In this document: in pieces, positions 38,996 through 47,133 of the stretch
Layout of the letters: each line of letters starts with the position of its first letter
Position numbering within the stretch: position 1 is the first letter of the stretch
Translations under genes and position numbers: made by a program
The notes under the pieces: model-generated
What the model was told of the DNA's origin: nothing
The model's database searches: none
The model's input: the letters and a program-made list of their open reading frames with translations, nothing else
DNA from: Streptomyces rishiriensis
Lineage (GTDB): Bacteria > Actinomycetota > Actinomycetes > Streptomycetales > Streptomycetaceae
Direction of reading: 5' to 3'
Assembly (NCBI RefSeq): GCF_003112535.1
Contig: NZ_BEWA01000002.1
Span: 124,001-188,000 of the forward strand
DNA length: 64,000 nt

Positions 38996-39571
38996 TCAGG
39001 GTGTGTGAGGAGCCGCGGAGACGGGTGGCCGGAAAGAGTCGGCGGATGCGGTGGGGGGCGGCACGCTCCCCTGTTCGAGGCCGGTCGTGGCGGGCGGCGG
39101 CACCTGGTCCCGGCTGTCCGAGGACCCGCCCCGGTAGACCGCGGCGAAGGCCAGCGCGACCATCCCGATGCCCATCACGAGGGCGAGCATCCAGGCCACC
39201 GCTCGGTGCCACCGGATCTGCTTGCCGTACGCGCCGGGAGCGCCGTAGCGGCGTTCCCAGGCTTCGGGAAGGTCGGCGTCGTCCGGGTCGTCGAGGTCGG
39301 GATCATGGCCGAAACCACCGGTCCCGTAGGGGTCGTCGTAGCGGTCGCCTCTGGCGCGGGCTCGGCGGGCCTCGGCCTCGGAGGCCTTGGCTCTCGCCTC
39401 CGCGGCGGCCAGGAGGCGTTCGACGGCGGTCGGCTCGTGCACCACGGCCGCCTGCACGAAGGCCTCGTCGAAGACCACGGAGGCGAACTCTTCGTCCGAC
39501 ACCCCGCGGTCGTGATCGTCGTCGGGCTCCCAGCCGTCAGGGAACGGCATACCCCCCACGTCCTCCGGCAC
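38996..39571 (-). CDS. streptomycete membrane protein, paralogue of the gene at 37801
   Basis: 191 residues. It contains FASVVFDEAFVQAAVVHEPTAVERLL (core VVFDEAFVQAA shared with the neighbour), an Ala/Arg/Glu-rich helix, an acidic stretch, one membrane helix (AVAWMLALVMGIGMVALAF) and a short Pro/Ser-rich exported tail. I take the GTG at 39571, which lies 6 nt after TACTCT. An ATG seven codons later has GGAGG 11 nt upstream and could also be used. Function unknown. Confidence 0.72.
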   Translation of the reverse strand: MPEDVGGMPFPDGWEPDDDHDRGVSDEEFASVVFDEAFVQAAVVHEPTAVERLLAAAEARAKASEAEARRARARGDRYDDPYGTGGFGHDPDLDDPDDADLPEAWERRYGAPGAYGKQIRWHRAVAWMLALVMGIGMVALAFAAVYRGGSSDSRDQVPPPATTGLEQGSVPPPTASADSFRPPVSAAPHTP

Positions 39572-39577
39572 GGTTCC

Positions 39578-39583
39578 AGAGTA
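39578..39583 (-). promoter_or_regulatory. candidate -10 box, second leaderless paralogue
   Basis: TACTCT followed by 6 nt and GTG (39571) on the minus strand. Confidence 0.4.
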
Positions 39584-39702
39584 GACCTGGAGGGTCAATT
39601 TGGGCAGGCGGTAGGGAAAGTCGTCCACCGGATGAGACGCCTGTCACGGCCGCCCGCGAGCGGGCCCGACCCGGCCCCGTGCAGCGGGAGCGACGGCCCC
39701 CG

Positions 39703-40989
39703 TCAGCGCCGTACGTGCCCGTCGCCGGTGACGATGTACTTGGTGCTGGTCAGTTCCGGCAGGCCCATCGGGCCCCGGGCGTGCAGCTTCTGGGTGGAGA
39801 TGCCGATCTCCGCGCCGAAGCCGAACTGGCCGCCGTCGGTGAAGCGGGTGGAGGCGTTCACGGCCACGGTGGTGGAATCCACCAATTGGGTGAACCGGCG
39901 GGCCGCCTGCTGCGAGGTGGTGACGATCGCCTCGGTGTGACCGGAGGTCCAGAGCCTGATGTGCTCGACGGCCTTGTCCAGCGAGTCGACGACGGCGGCG
40001 GCGATGTCGTAGGAGAGGTACTCGGTCTCCCAGTCCTCCGGCGTGGCCTCCACGACGGTCGCCTTGGAGCCCTCGGCGCACGCCAGCACGCGCTCGTCGG
40101 CGTGGACCGTCACGCCCGCCTCGGCGAGGGCGTCGAGGGCGCGCGGCAGGAACGCCGGGGCGATGTCCTGGTGGACGAGGAGGGTCTCGGCGGCGTTGCA
40201 GACGCTGACCCGGTGCGCCTTGGAGTTGATCAGGATGTCGATCGCCATGTCGAGGTCGGCGTGGGCGTCGACGTAGACGTGGCAGTTGCCGGTGCCGGTC
40301 TCGATGACCGGGACGGTGGACTCCGTGACCACGGTCCGGATGAGCGACGCGCCGCCGCGCGGGATGAGGACGTCGACCAGTCCGCGGGCCCGCATCAGCT
40401 CGCCGACGCTCTCGCGGCCCTCACCGGGCACCAGCTGCACGGCGTCGGCGGGCAGCCCGGCGCCGCCGACGGCGTCGCGGAGCACCCTGACGAGGGCGGT
40501 GTTCGACTCGTAGGCGGAGGACGAGCCGCGCAGCAGCACCGCGTTGCCCGACTTCAGGCAGAGGGCGGCGGCGTCCACGGTGACGTTCGGCCGGGCCTCG
40601 TAGATGATGCCGACGACGCCGAGCGGGACCCGGACCTGGCGCAGGTCGATGCCGTTGGGAAGGGTGGAGCCCCGGACGACCTCGCCGACGGGGTCGGGCA
40701 GCGCGACGACGTCCCGCACGTCCGAGGCGATGGCCCGCACCCGCTCCGGGGTCAGGGTCAGCCGGTCGACGATGGCCTCGCTGGTGCCCGCCTCCCGCGC
40801 CTTGGCGATGTCCCTGGCGTTGGCCTCCACGATTTCGCTCGTGCGGACCTCCAGCGCGTCCGCGATGGCGAGCAGCGCGTCGTCCTTCACGGCACGCGGC
40901 AGCGGCGCGAGGTCGGCGGCGGCCGCCTTGGCGCGGTAGGCGGCGCGGGTGACCGGGGACATGGAGTCGTACGGCGAGAGCGTGGTCAT
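39703..40989 (-). CDS. proA: gamma-glutamyl phosphate reductase
   Basis: 428 residues of the aldehyde-dehydrogenase fold. Signatures are [31 protein letters not shown] and the catalytic Cys in [16 protein letters not shown]. It is the second step of proline synthesis, after ProB. The ATG at 40989 has no ribosome binding site, but TACCCT is positioned 6 nt upstream, so a leaderless message is likely. proB lies upstream, separated by one small gene. Confidence 0.95.
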   Translation of the reverse strand: MTTLSPYDSMSPVTRAAYRAKAAAADLAPLPRAVKDDALLAIADALEVRTSEIVEANARDIAKAREAGTSEAIVDRLTLTPERVRAIASDVRDVVALPDPVGEVVRGSTLPNGIDLRQVRVPLGVVGIIYEARPNVTVDAAALCLKSGNAVLLRGSSSAYESNTALVRVLRDAVGGAGLPADAVQLVPGEGRESVGELMRARGLVDVLIPRGGASLIRTVVTESTVPVIETGTGNCHVYVDAHADLDMAIDILINSKAHRVSVCNAAETLLVHQDIAPAFLPRALDALAEAGVTVHADERVLACAEGSKATVVEATPEDWETEYLSYDIAAAVVDSLDKAVEHIRLWTSGHTEAIVTTSQQAARRFTQLVDSTTVAVNASTRFTDGGQFGFGAEIGISTQKLHARGPMGLPELTSTKYIVTGDGHVRR

Positions 40990-40995
40990 AAGGGA

Positions 40996-41001
40996 AGGGT
41001 A
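40996..41001 (-). promoter_or_regulatory. candidate -10 box for leaderless proA
   Basis: TACCCT, then TCCCTT, then ATG (40989) on the minus strand. Confidence 0.45.
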
Positions 41002-41035
41002 GTGCGCCGCACCGACCGGTTCTCCGCTCGTTCCA

Positions 41036-41104
41036 CACCCCGAGACACCCCGAGACGCCCCGAGGCGACCCGAGACGCCCCGAGGCAACCTGAGGCGACC
41101 TGAG
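41036..41104. repeat. 10-bp tandem repeat upstream of proA
   Basis: About seven copies of CGAGACGCCC and one- to three-base variants in strict 10-bp register, ending roughly 35 bp upstream of the proA -10 box. No gene is seen in 40990-41289. Confidence 0.8.
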
Positions 41105-41289
41105 AGATCCAGGGCGCCCCTGCCCTCAGGTTCGCCGGGCGCGCCTGACGGCCCGGCCCCCGGCCCCGGCACGACGGCCCCCGGTTGCGCCCCGGCGCAT
41201 CCCCTACGTCAGGCACGTCCCGCGGCTGCCCGCGCTACGGGCCCCCGGCCAGGCCCAACCGGCGACGGCGACGGCGACGGCGACGGGCA

Positions 41290-41844
41290 TCAGTAGGGGT
41301 GGACGCCGACGGGGGTCGCCGGGGCCGGACCGTAGCCCTCGGCGATGCGCTGGTGGTAGGTCTGGCGGTCGATGACCTCCAGGCCGACGATCTCCCAGGG
41401 CGGGAGCCCGGCGGTCTGGCGGTGCTCGCCCCACAGGCGCAGGGCGACGGCGGCCGCGTCGTGCAGGTCGCGGGCCTCCTCCCAGTACCGGATCTCGGCG
41501 TGGTCGCCCGCGTATCTGCTGGTCAGGAGGAAGGGATGGTCGTGCGCGAGCTGTTCGAGAGCGCGCCGGACCTCCTTCAGCGGGGCCTGTTCACCGGAGA
41601 CGCTGAGGGTCACGTGCCACAGCCGGGGGACGTCCACGGGCTGCCCGTCCTTCGACTCGGCGACCTCCTGGGCCCGGTACGTCTCCCCGGCCGCCACGCT
41701 GGTCAGGGCGCGCTCCTCGCCGGGCGCACGCGCCGGCGCACCCGCCGTACGCGACGACGCCGGCCCGGCCGTGCGCGGTGCCGCCCCGCCGGCCACGCCG
41801 GTACTCCCACGGGCCGCTGCCACCCCAGGGCGCACTCGTCTCAC
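41290..41844 (-). CDS. conserved hypothetical protein between proA and proB
   Basis: 184 residues. An Ala/Arg/Gly-rich N-terminus (about 45 residues) is followed by a compact domain: RLWHVTLSVSGEQAPLKEVR, FLLTSRYAGDHAEIRYWEEA, EIVGLEVIDRQTYHQR. The alternating strand/helix pattern suggests a small alpha/beta fold. No named family is recognised. AAAGGAGG lies 7 nt before the ATG, one of the best ribosome binding sites in the window, so it is a genuine gene. Confidence 0.72.
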   Translation of the reverse strand: MRRVRPGVAAARGSTGVAGGAAPRTAGPASSRTAGAPARAPGEERALTSVAAGETYRAQEVAESKDGQPVDVPRLWHVTLSVSGEQAPLKEVRRALEQLAHDHPFLLTSRYAGDHAEIRYWEEARDLHDAAAVALRLWGEHRQTAGLPPWEIVGLEVIDRQTYHQRIAEGYGPAPATPVGVHPY

Positions 41845-42000
41845 GACGGCCTCCTTTACGCAGCGCTCGTGCGGATCGTGTGCCGCGCTCGCCCACCGGA
41901 CTCCCGCGGTCTGTCACTGAGACAAAGTTGAGCAGGCCGCACGGCTCTGTGGGGCGGTTTCACGGAACGTCCCCCACCGGTACGGTCCGTTCGAGCGCGT

Positions 42001-43128
42001 TTACGGGTGCAGAATCACCAGGTCGTCCCGGTGGACGACCTCGCGCTCGTACTCCGCGCCGAGCTCCCGTGCCAGCTCGCGGGTCGACCGCCCGAGCAAC
42101 TGAGGGATCTCCTTGGCGTCGAAGTTGACGAGGCCGCGGGCCACCGCGCGCCCCCGGGCGTCGCGCAGTTCCACGGGGTCGCCCGCGCTGAACTCGCCCT
42201 CGACGGAGGCGATCCCGGCCGGCAGCAGCGAGGTACGCCGTTCGACGACCGCGCGCACCGCGCCGTCGTCCAGCGTCAGCGACCCCTGCGGGGTGGACGC
42301 GTGCTGCAGCCACAGCAGCCGGTCGGCCGAGCGCTTGCCGGTGGCGTGGAAGAAGGTGCCGGTGTCCCCGCCGGCGAAGGCGTCGGCCGCGTGGACGGCG
42401 CTGGTGAGGACGACGGGGATGCCGGCGGCCGCCGCGATCCGGGCGGCCTCGACCTTGGTGACCATGCCGCCGGTTCCGACGCCCGCCTTGCCGGCGCTGC
42501 CGATCTCGACGTGCGCGAGGTCCTCGGGGGCCCGCACCTCGGCGATCCGTGAGGTGTCCGGCCTGCTGGGGTCGCCGTCGTAGACGCCGTCGACGTCGGA
42601 CAGCAGGACGAGCAGGTCGGCGTGGACGAGGTGGGCGACGAGGGCGGCGAGCCGGTCGTTGTCGCCGAAGCGGATCTCGTCGGTGGCGACGGTGTCGTTC
42701 TCGTTGACGATCGGGAACGCGCCCATCGCGAGCAGCTTGTCGAGGGTGCGGGAGGCATTGCGGTGGTGGGCGCGCCGGCTCATGTCGTCGCTGGTCAGCA
42801 GCACCTGACCGACGCGGACGCCGTACCGGGCGAAGGAGGCGGTGTAGCGCGCCACCAGCAGTCCCTGGCCGACGCTGGCGGCGGCCTGCTGGCGGGCCAG
42901 GTCCTTGGGCCGGCGGCGCAGGCCCAGCGGGGCGAGTCCGGCCGCGATCGCACCGGACGAGACGAGGACGACCTCCTTCTCCCCTCCGCTGCGGCTCTTG
43001 GCGAGGACGTCGACGAGCGCGTCGACCCGGTCGGCGTCCAGCCCGCCGGAGGCCGTGGTCAGCGACGAGGAGCCGACCTTGACGACGATCCTGCGGGCTT
43101 CGCCCACGGCCTGCCTTGCCCCTGCCAC
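42001..43128 (-). CDS. proB: glutamate 5-kinase
   Basis: 375 residues. The amino-acid kinase domain (IVVKVGSSSLTT, VLVSSGAIAAG, NENDTVATDEIRFGDNDRLAALVA, GTGGMVTKVEAA) is followed by a C-terminal PUA domain (GDPVELRDARGRAVARGLVNF). It performs the first step of proline synthesis; the kinase domain normally carries the proline feedback site. The GTG at 43128 gives the streptomycete N-terminus (VAGARQAVGEARR), with AGGAG 11 nt upstream; ATG at 43149 is an alternative. Confidence 0.95.
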   Translation of the reverse strand: MAGARQAVGEARRIVVKVGSSSLTTASGGLDADRVDALVDVLAKSRSGGEKEVVLVSSGAIAAGLAPLGLRRRPKDLARQQAAASVGQGLLVARYTASFARYGVRVGQVLLTSDDMSRRAHHRNASRTLDKLLAMGAFPIVNENDTVATDEIRFGDNDRLAALVAHLVHADLLVLLSDVDGVYDGDPSRPDTSRIAEVRAPEDLAHVEIGSAGKAGVGTGGMVTKVEAARIAAAAGIPVVLTSAVHAADAFAGGDTGTFFHATGKRSADRLLWLQHASTPQGSLTLDDGAVRAVVERRTSLLPAGIASVEGEFSAGDPVELRDARGRAVARGLVNFDAKEIPQLLGRSTRELARELGAEYEREVVHRDDLVILHP

Positions 43129-43266
43129 GTTGATCTGCGCTCCTCGCATAGGTCCACGCTGTCCACGGCTGCTTTTCCGGCAATCTACGCGAACGGAGGC
43201 GCGGGTCGCGCGGGGGTTTCACTGCGCGGACGGATACGCCGGGTCAGCCGTTGCCGCGACGGCTCA

Positions 43267-43326
43267 CAGCCCGGCCGGATACGGAAGTCCGACTGCCAGC
43301 CCGGCCGGATACGGAAGTCCGACTGC
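43267..43326. repeat. perfect 30-bp tandem duplication upstream of proB
   Basis: CAGCCCGGCCGGATACGGAA plus 10 more bases, twice without mismatch (43267-43296, 43297-43326). A shorter repeat, GGCTCGCGCGCCG, follows around 43335-43370. I see no gene in 43129-43466. Confidence 0.9.
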
Positions 43327-43466
43327 TCGTCCGGCTCGCGCGCCGAGGCCAGACCAGGCTCGCGCGCCGGACGGCAGAACACCGCGAAGGTCGTCGGGGG
43401 CGTTCCCGCCCTCGATCCACCGTCGCGCCGGACACCGCCAGGCTCCCCAGGCGGCCGCCAGGCTCC

Positions 43467-44696
43467 TCAGGCCGCCGCCGTGCCGCCCGGACGCGCCGTG
43501 CGATTGCGCATGCGGCGCACCTTGCGGCGGACCTTGCGGACGAAGCCGCGCAGGAAGGTCTCGGTGGGGTTCTTGCGCCACCCGGGGTACGCCTTGGCCT
43601 CGCGGGGCTCGGCCAGGTAGGTCCGGTCGGGGACGCCGGCCTCGGGGGAGCCGTAGTGCGGGTAGGCCAGGTAGAGCTGGGTGCCGCGCTTCTTCAGGAC
43701 GGGGGCCGGCTTGCTCTTGGCCTGGATGAACTCCAGGACGTCCACGAGGAGGTCGGCGCGCCCGCGGGCCACCAGCTCCAGGCGCAGCCTCTCGTGGACC
43801 AGGAGGCGCTGGGCGACCCCTTCGTTCCAGTAGGCGTCCATCAGCGGCTTGGCCAGCTCCAGCTTGGTGCGCCGCGTCTCCTCGTCGTTCCTGAGGAAGA
43901 CGGGCCCGAACTGCGGCAGCACGGTGACGAGGAACGGGCGGACCATGAGCACGTCACGCTTGGGGCCGGGCGGGACCAGTCGTTCCAGCAGACCCATCAG
44001 GGCGCGCGCGGAGTCGAAGCGCAGGGTGTAGCTCCCGCTCTTCGTCACGTGCTTGCCGTCGTCGCGGCCCACCAGGTAGTAGCAGGTGTAGTCGGCGACC
44101 ACGGAGACCCCGTCGGCCCTTAGATACGCCTCCATCGTGAACAGCGCGTCCTCGCCGGTCCACAGCGACTCGTCGAAGCGCATGCCGTGCCGCTCCAGGA
44201 ACTCCCGGCGGAACAGCTTCTGCGCGCTGAGCGTGAACTTGATGTTGGACGAGTACACGTCCGTCCGGTCGAGCGTCTCGCCCCACATCGACCTGGGCGG
44301 CTTGCGGTTCACGCCCTCGACCCGGCCGAGGACCACGTCCGTGCCGTTGCGATCGGCCATGGCGACCATGCGCTCCAGAGCCTCGGCGCCGAGCCGGTCG
44401 TCGGCGTCCAGGAAGAAGACGTAGCGCCCGGTGGCCTTGGACAGGCCGACGTTGCGCGGGCCGCTGGGGCCGCCCGAATTGTCCTGGCGGATCACCGTGA
44501 CGTCCATGGGGGCGCGGGCGGCGAACTCCTCCAGGAAGTCCCCGGTGCCGTCCTGGGACCCGTCGTCGACGGCTATGACCTCGATGCGGGCCGGGTCCAG
44601 GGTCTGCGCCTCGACCGATGCCAGGCACTCGACCAGATACGGCATCGCTTCGTACGCCCCGATGACCACCGTGACGTCAGGCTGCACAACGGTCAC
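43467..44696 (-). CDS. family 2 glycosyltransferase, wall-polymer type
   Basis: 409 residues. An N-terminal GT-A domain (VTVVIGAYEAMPYLVECL, AVDDGSQDGT, FFLDADDRLG as the DxD region, WTGEDALFTMEAYLRA) is followed by about 200 residues with CYYLVGRDDG and a Lys/Arg-rich C-terminus. The layout resembles teichoic-acid-decorating GT2 enzymes. It is paralogous to the partial gene at the right edge (shared YTCYY segment and C-terminal region). The GTG start has GAGGGA upstream. Donor and acceptor are unknown. Confidence 0.85.
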   Translation of the reverse strand: MTVVQPDVTVVIGAYEAMPYLVECLASVEAQTLDPARIEVIAVDDGSQDGTGDFLEEFAARAPMDVTVIRQDNSGGPSGPRNVGLSKATGRYVFFLDADDRLGAEALERMVAMADRNGTDVVLGRVEGVNRKPPRSMWGETLDRTDVYSSNIKFTLSAQKLFRREFLERHGMRFDESLWTGEDALFTMEAYLRADGVSVVADYTCYYLVGRDDGKHVTKSGSYTLRFDSARALMGLLERLVPPGPKRDVLMVRPFLVTVLPQFGPVFLRNDEETRRTKLELAKPLMDAYWNEGVAQRLLVHERLRLELVARGRADLLVDVLEFIQAKSKPAPVLKKRGTQLYLAYPHYGSPEAGVPDRTYLAEPREAKAYPGWRKNPTETFLRGFVRKVRRKVRRMRNRTARPGGTAAA

Positions 44697-44872
44697 TGTT
44701 CCCTCTCACCACGCAACGGTCTCCTGACACAAACATGCTTTGGACACCCGATAGACGATGGGTGAACAGGATGGGTTGCCTGTGGCAACGCGTGTTCCAC
44801 CTCACAGGATGCACCAGAGGCCGGGCCTCCGGAGCATTCCCCCCGGGGACCCGGCCCGCGGCGACGCGTGCC

Positions 44873-46975
44873 TCAGGCGGTGGTGACGTCCCTGGTCCGT
44901 GCGGCTTCGCCGTCCGCCTCGGCGTCCGTCTCGCCGTCCGGCATGTCGTCCGGCGCGACCACGAGGGAGGCCTGGCCCACGTTGCGCGCCTCGGCCTTCA
45001 CCGTGAGGTCGGTGACGGCCGTGTCGAACCGTTCGCGGGAGGTGGGCTCGTCCGGTCCGAGCAGGTACTCCTTGAGTTCCCTGCGGTCCTTCGCCAGCGG
45101 GTCGCCGGCCGGGTCGCGCACGGCGTCCAGGAGCCGGTCCAGCTCGACGGCGTCGTTGCCGAGGATCACCGCGGCGCGCACCGCGGTGTTCTGCCGCCTG
45201 AACTCCTCCGCGCCCAGTTCGGCGGAGTCCGTGACCGCGTAGGGCTTGCCGCTCGCGATGTAGTCGGAGACCACGCTGGAGATGTCGGAGACCATCGCCT
45301 CGGAGGCGTTGAAGCAGTCGTACAGATGCGGTGAGGCGCCGGTGATCACCCGGTGCTCGTACGAGGGGAACGAGCGCCAGTAGGTCTCGTTCCACTCGGC
45401 GCGCAGCCGGGCGGCCTCCTGGTGCTTGCGGACGTCGACGATGCCGTCGCGGCTGGTCACCGCCTCGTCGGCCCGCTCGTCGAAGCCGAGCGAGAGGCCG
45501 TCCAGGCGGGTCTTGAGCCGGGTCAGCTCGGCCTTGGCCCTGGCCTGGGCGGCCGGGTCCGCGGTGAAGCGGGAGTCGCTCGCGCGCTGGGCGGCGGCCT
45601 TCTTGATCAGAGCGGTGATCCGACGGTGCGCGGCGCCGGCCTTGGCGCTGCGGGTGCCGGTGAACGGGTGCGGCTTGTACAGGACGCGGACCGGGGGCTC
45701 GGCGGTGACCAGCTTCTTCACGATGTTCTCGCCGGCCAGCAGCAGCGAGGTGTTGCCCGGGCTGTCGTCCCAGCCCTCCCAGGTGGGCGCGTACAGCACC
45801 GTCGGGACGCGGTCCGCGGGCACGCCGTCGCCCGGCCTGATGGACGCCAGCTGCGGGCGGCCGACCTCGACGATGTCCTCGTCGCGGATGCCGACGTCGG
45901 CGATGGCGTAGCGGTCGCGGCCCGCCCGGCCGGCGACCCACACCTCGTCGTAGACCTTGCTGAACGGGTTGACGCTGGCGACCTTGTCGCTGTCGCCGTG
46001 GCCGATGAAGACGTGCTTCATGGTCGGCACGCGCAGCAGGTGGATGTTCTTGCCGACGTTCGCGCAGTACAACGCGACCCGCACCATGGACAGGTCCAGG
46101 TTCATCAGGTGCACCCCCCCGGGCACGCAGATGACCGGGACCGACGTGGGCGCCATCTTCTCCAGGACGGCGCGCTCACGCAGGATCACCAGCGGCCGGG
46201 CCTCCATCTGCTCCATGATCTCCAGCCACATGTTGACCTGGTAGGCGGAGTCGTCGGAGCCGGAGAAGTACAGGACCGCCTCGGGCCGGTACTCGCGCAG
46301 CCAGGAGCTGACGGTGGCCAGCACCTTGGGAGCCTTCGGCGGGAGCCGCCTGGCCCGCAGATGCGGCACCAGCGCGAGGACGTACAGCGCGCCGAGGCCC
46401 AGGGTGACGGCGATGCCGACGAAGCCCGGACGCACCGAGTCGCTCATCGCGTAGACGAGCAGGCCCACGACGGCCGCGAGGTCGAGGTGGAGCATCTTGA
46501 CCGTGGCGCGGTTCAGCAGCAGGCGCGGCGGGGCGTCCGGGATGCGCAGCCGGGAGGCCAGGTCGACGTTCCTGGTCGCGACCGGCATCTGGCGGCGCTT
46601 GGCGATCAGGGTGACCAGCGCGCCGTGCGGCGCCTGCAGGCCGAAGAACACCGTGAAGCACGCGATCGCCGCGTAGAAGACCGACTCCTGCGAGAGGCCG
46701 AGTCTCGCCAGCAGCAGGATCAGCAGCAGCTCGCGGACCAGGAACCGGGTGGACACACCGGCTCGCACCTTGGACAGCAGGCCGATGAGGCGACTGCGCT
46801 TGCGGTGGAGATAGAGGTCCGCCAGGTAGGTCACGGCGGCCGCGACGGCGAAGGCGGGAGCGCTCGGGACGAGCGCGGCCGCCATGAGGCCGGGGTAGCC
46901 CAGCATCATGAGGACCGCTGCGGCCAGTTCGGCCGCGCTGCCCACCCGGGCTACGCGAATAGCGGTGGATATCAC
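44873..46975 (-). CDS. CDP-polyol phosphotransferase (TagB/TagF-like) with membrane N-terminus
   Basis: 700 residues. The first ~210 carry five or six membrane helices. Residues about 230-620 form a glycerophosphotransferase-like GT-B fold with HVFIGHGDSDK (326-331), DEVWVAGRAGRDRY, VLYAPTWEGW and a late DISSVVSDYIASGKPYAV. The family adds polyol phosphate from CDP-glycerol or CDP-ribitol to wall polymers. It lies downstream of the CDP-ribitol synthase-like gene in the same direction, so ribitol phosphate is the likely substrate (inference). The integral-membrane N-terminus is unusual, as TagF proteins are normally peripheral. Confidence 0.82.
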   Translation of the reverse strand: MISTAIRVARVGSAAELAAAVLMMLGYPGLMAAALVPSAPAFAVAAAVTYLADLYLHRKRSRLIGLLSKVRAGVSTRFLVRELLLILLLARLGLSQESVFYAAIACFTVFFGLQAPHGALVTLIAKRRQMPVATRNVDLASRLRIPDAPPRLLLNRATVKMLHLDLAAVVGLLVYAMSDSVRPGFVGIAVTLGLGALYVLALVPHLRARRLPPKAPKVLATVSSWLREYRPEAVLYFSGSDDSAYQVNMWLEIMEQMEARPLVILRERAVLEKMAPTSVPVICVPGGVHLMNLDLSMVRVALYCANVGKNIHLLRVPTMKHVFIGHGDSDKVASVNPFSKVYDEVWVAGRAGRDRYAIADVGIRDEDIVEVGRPQLASIRPGDGVPADRVPTVLYAPTWEGWDDSPGNTSLLLAGENIVKKLVTAEPPVRVLYKPHPFTGTRSAKAGAAHRRITALIKKAAAQRASDSRFTADPAAQARAKAELTRLKTRLDGLSLGFDERADEAVTSRDGIVDVRKHQEAARLRAEWNETYWRSFPSYEHRVITGASPHLYDCFNASEAMVSDISSVVSDYIASGKPYAVTDSAELGAEEFRRQNTAVRAAVILGNDAVELDRLLDAVRDPAGDPLAKDRRELKEYLLGPDEPTSRERFDTAVTDLTVKAEARNVGQASLVVAPDDMPDGETDAEADGEAARTRDVTTA

Positions 46976-47060
46976 GGAGAAACCTGCTCTGGGAGGGGGC
47001 CGGTCATAGGTACCTGAAAGTCCGGAAAATCCTTTTTGAAGGTTTCGGGAGTTTTACGGA

Positions 47061-47109
47061 TTCAGGCCTCTGTGAATTCTCCGTAAACCGGGAGCCACAG
47101 AGGCCTGAA
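47061..47109. terminator. hairpin between the CDP-ribitol synthase-like and polyol-transferase genes
   Basis: 14-bp perfect arms TTCAGGCCTCTGTG (47061-47074) and its complement (47096-47109) in AT-rich DNA. TTTACGGA/TCCGTAAA segments in and next to the loop can form a competing stem, so this could be an attenuator rather than a plain terminator. Confidence 0.55.
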
Positions 47110-47133
47110 AATTCGATGGCTATTTGGCGTCGA

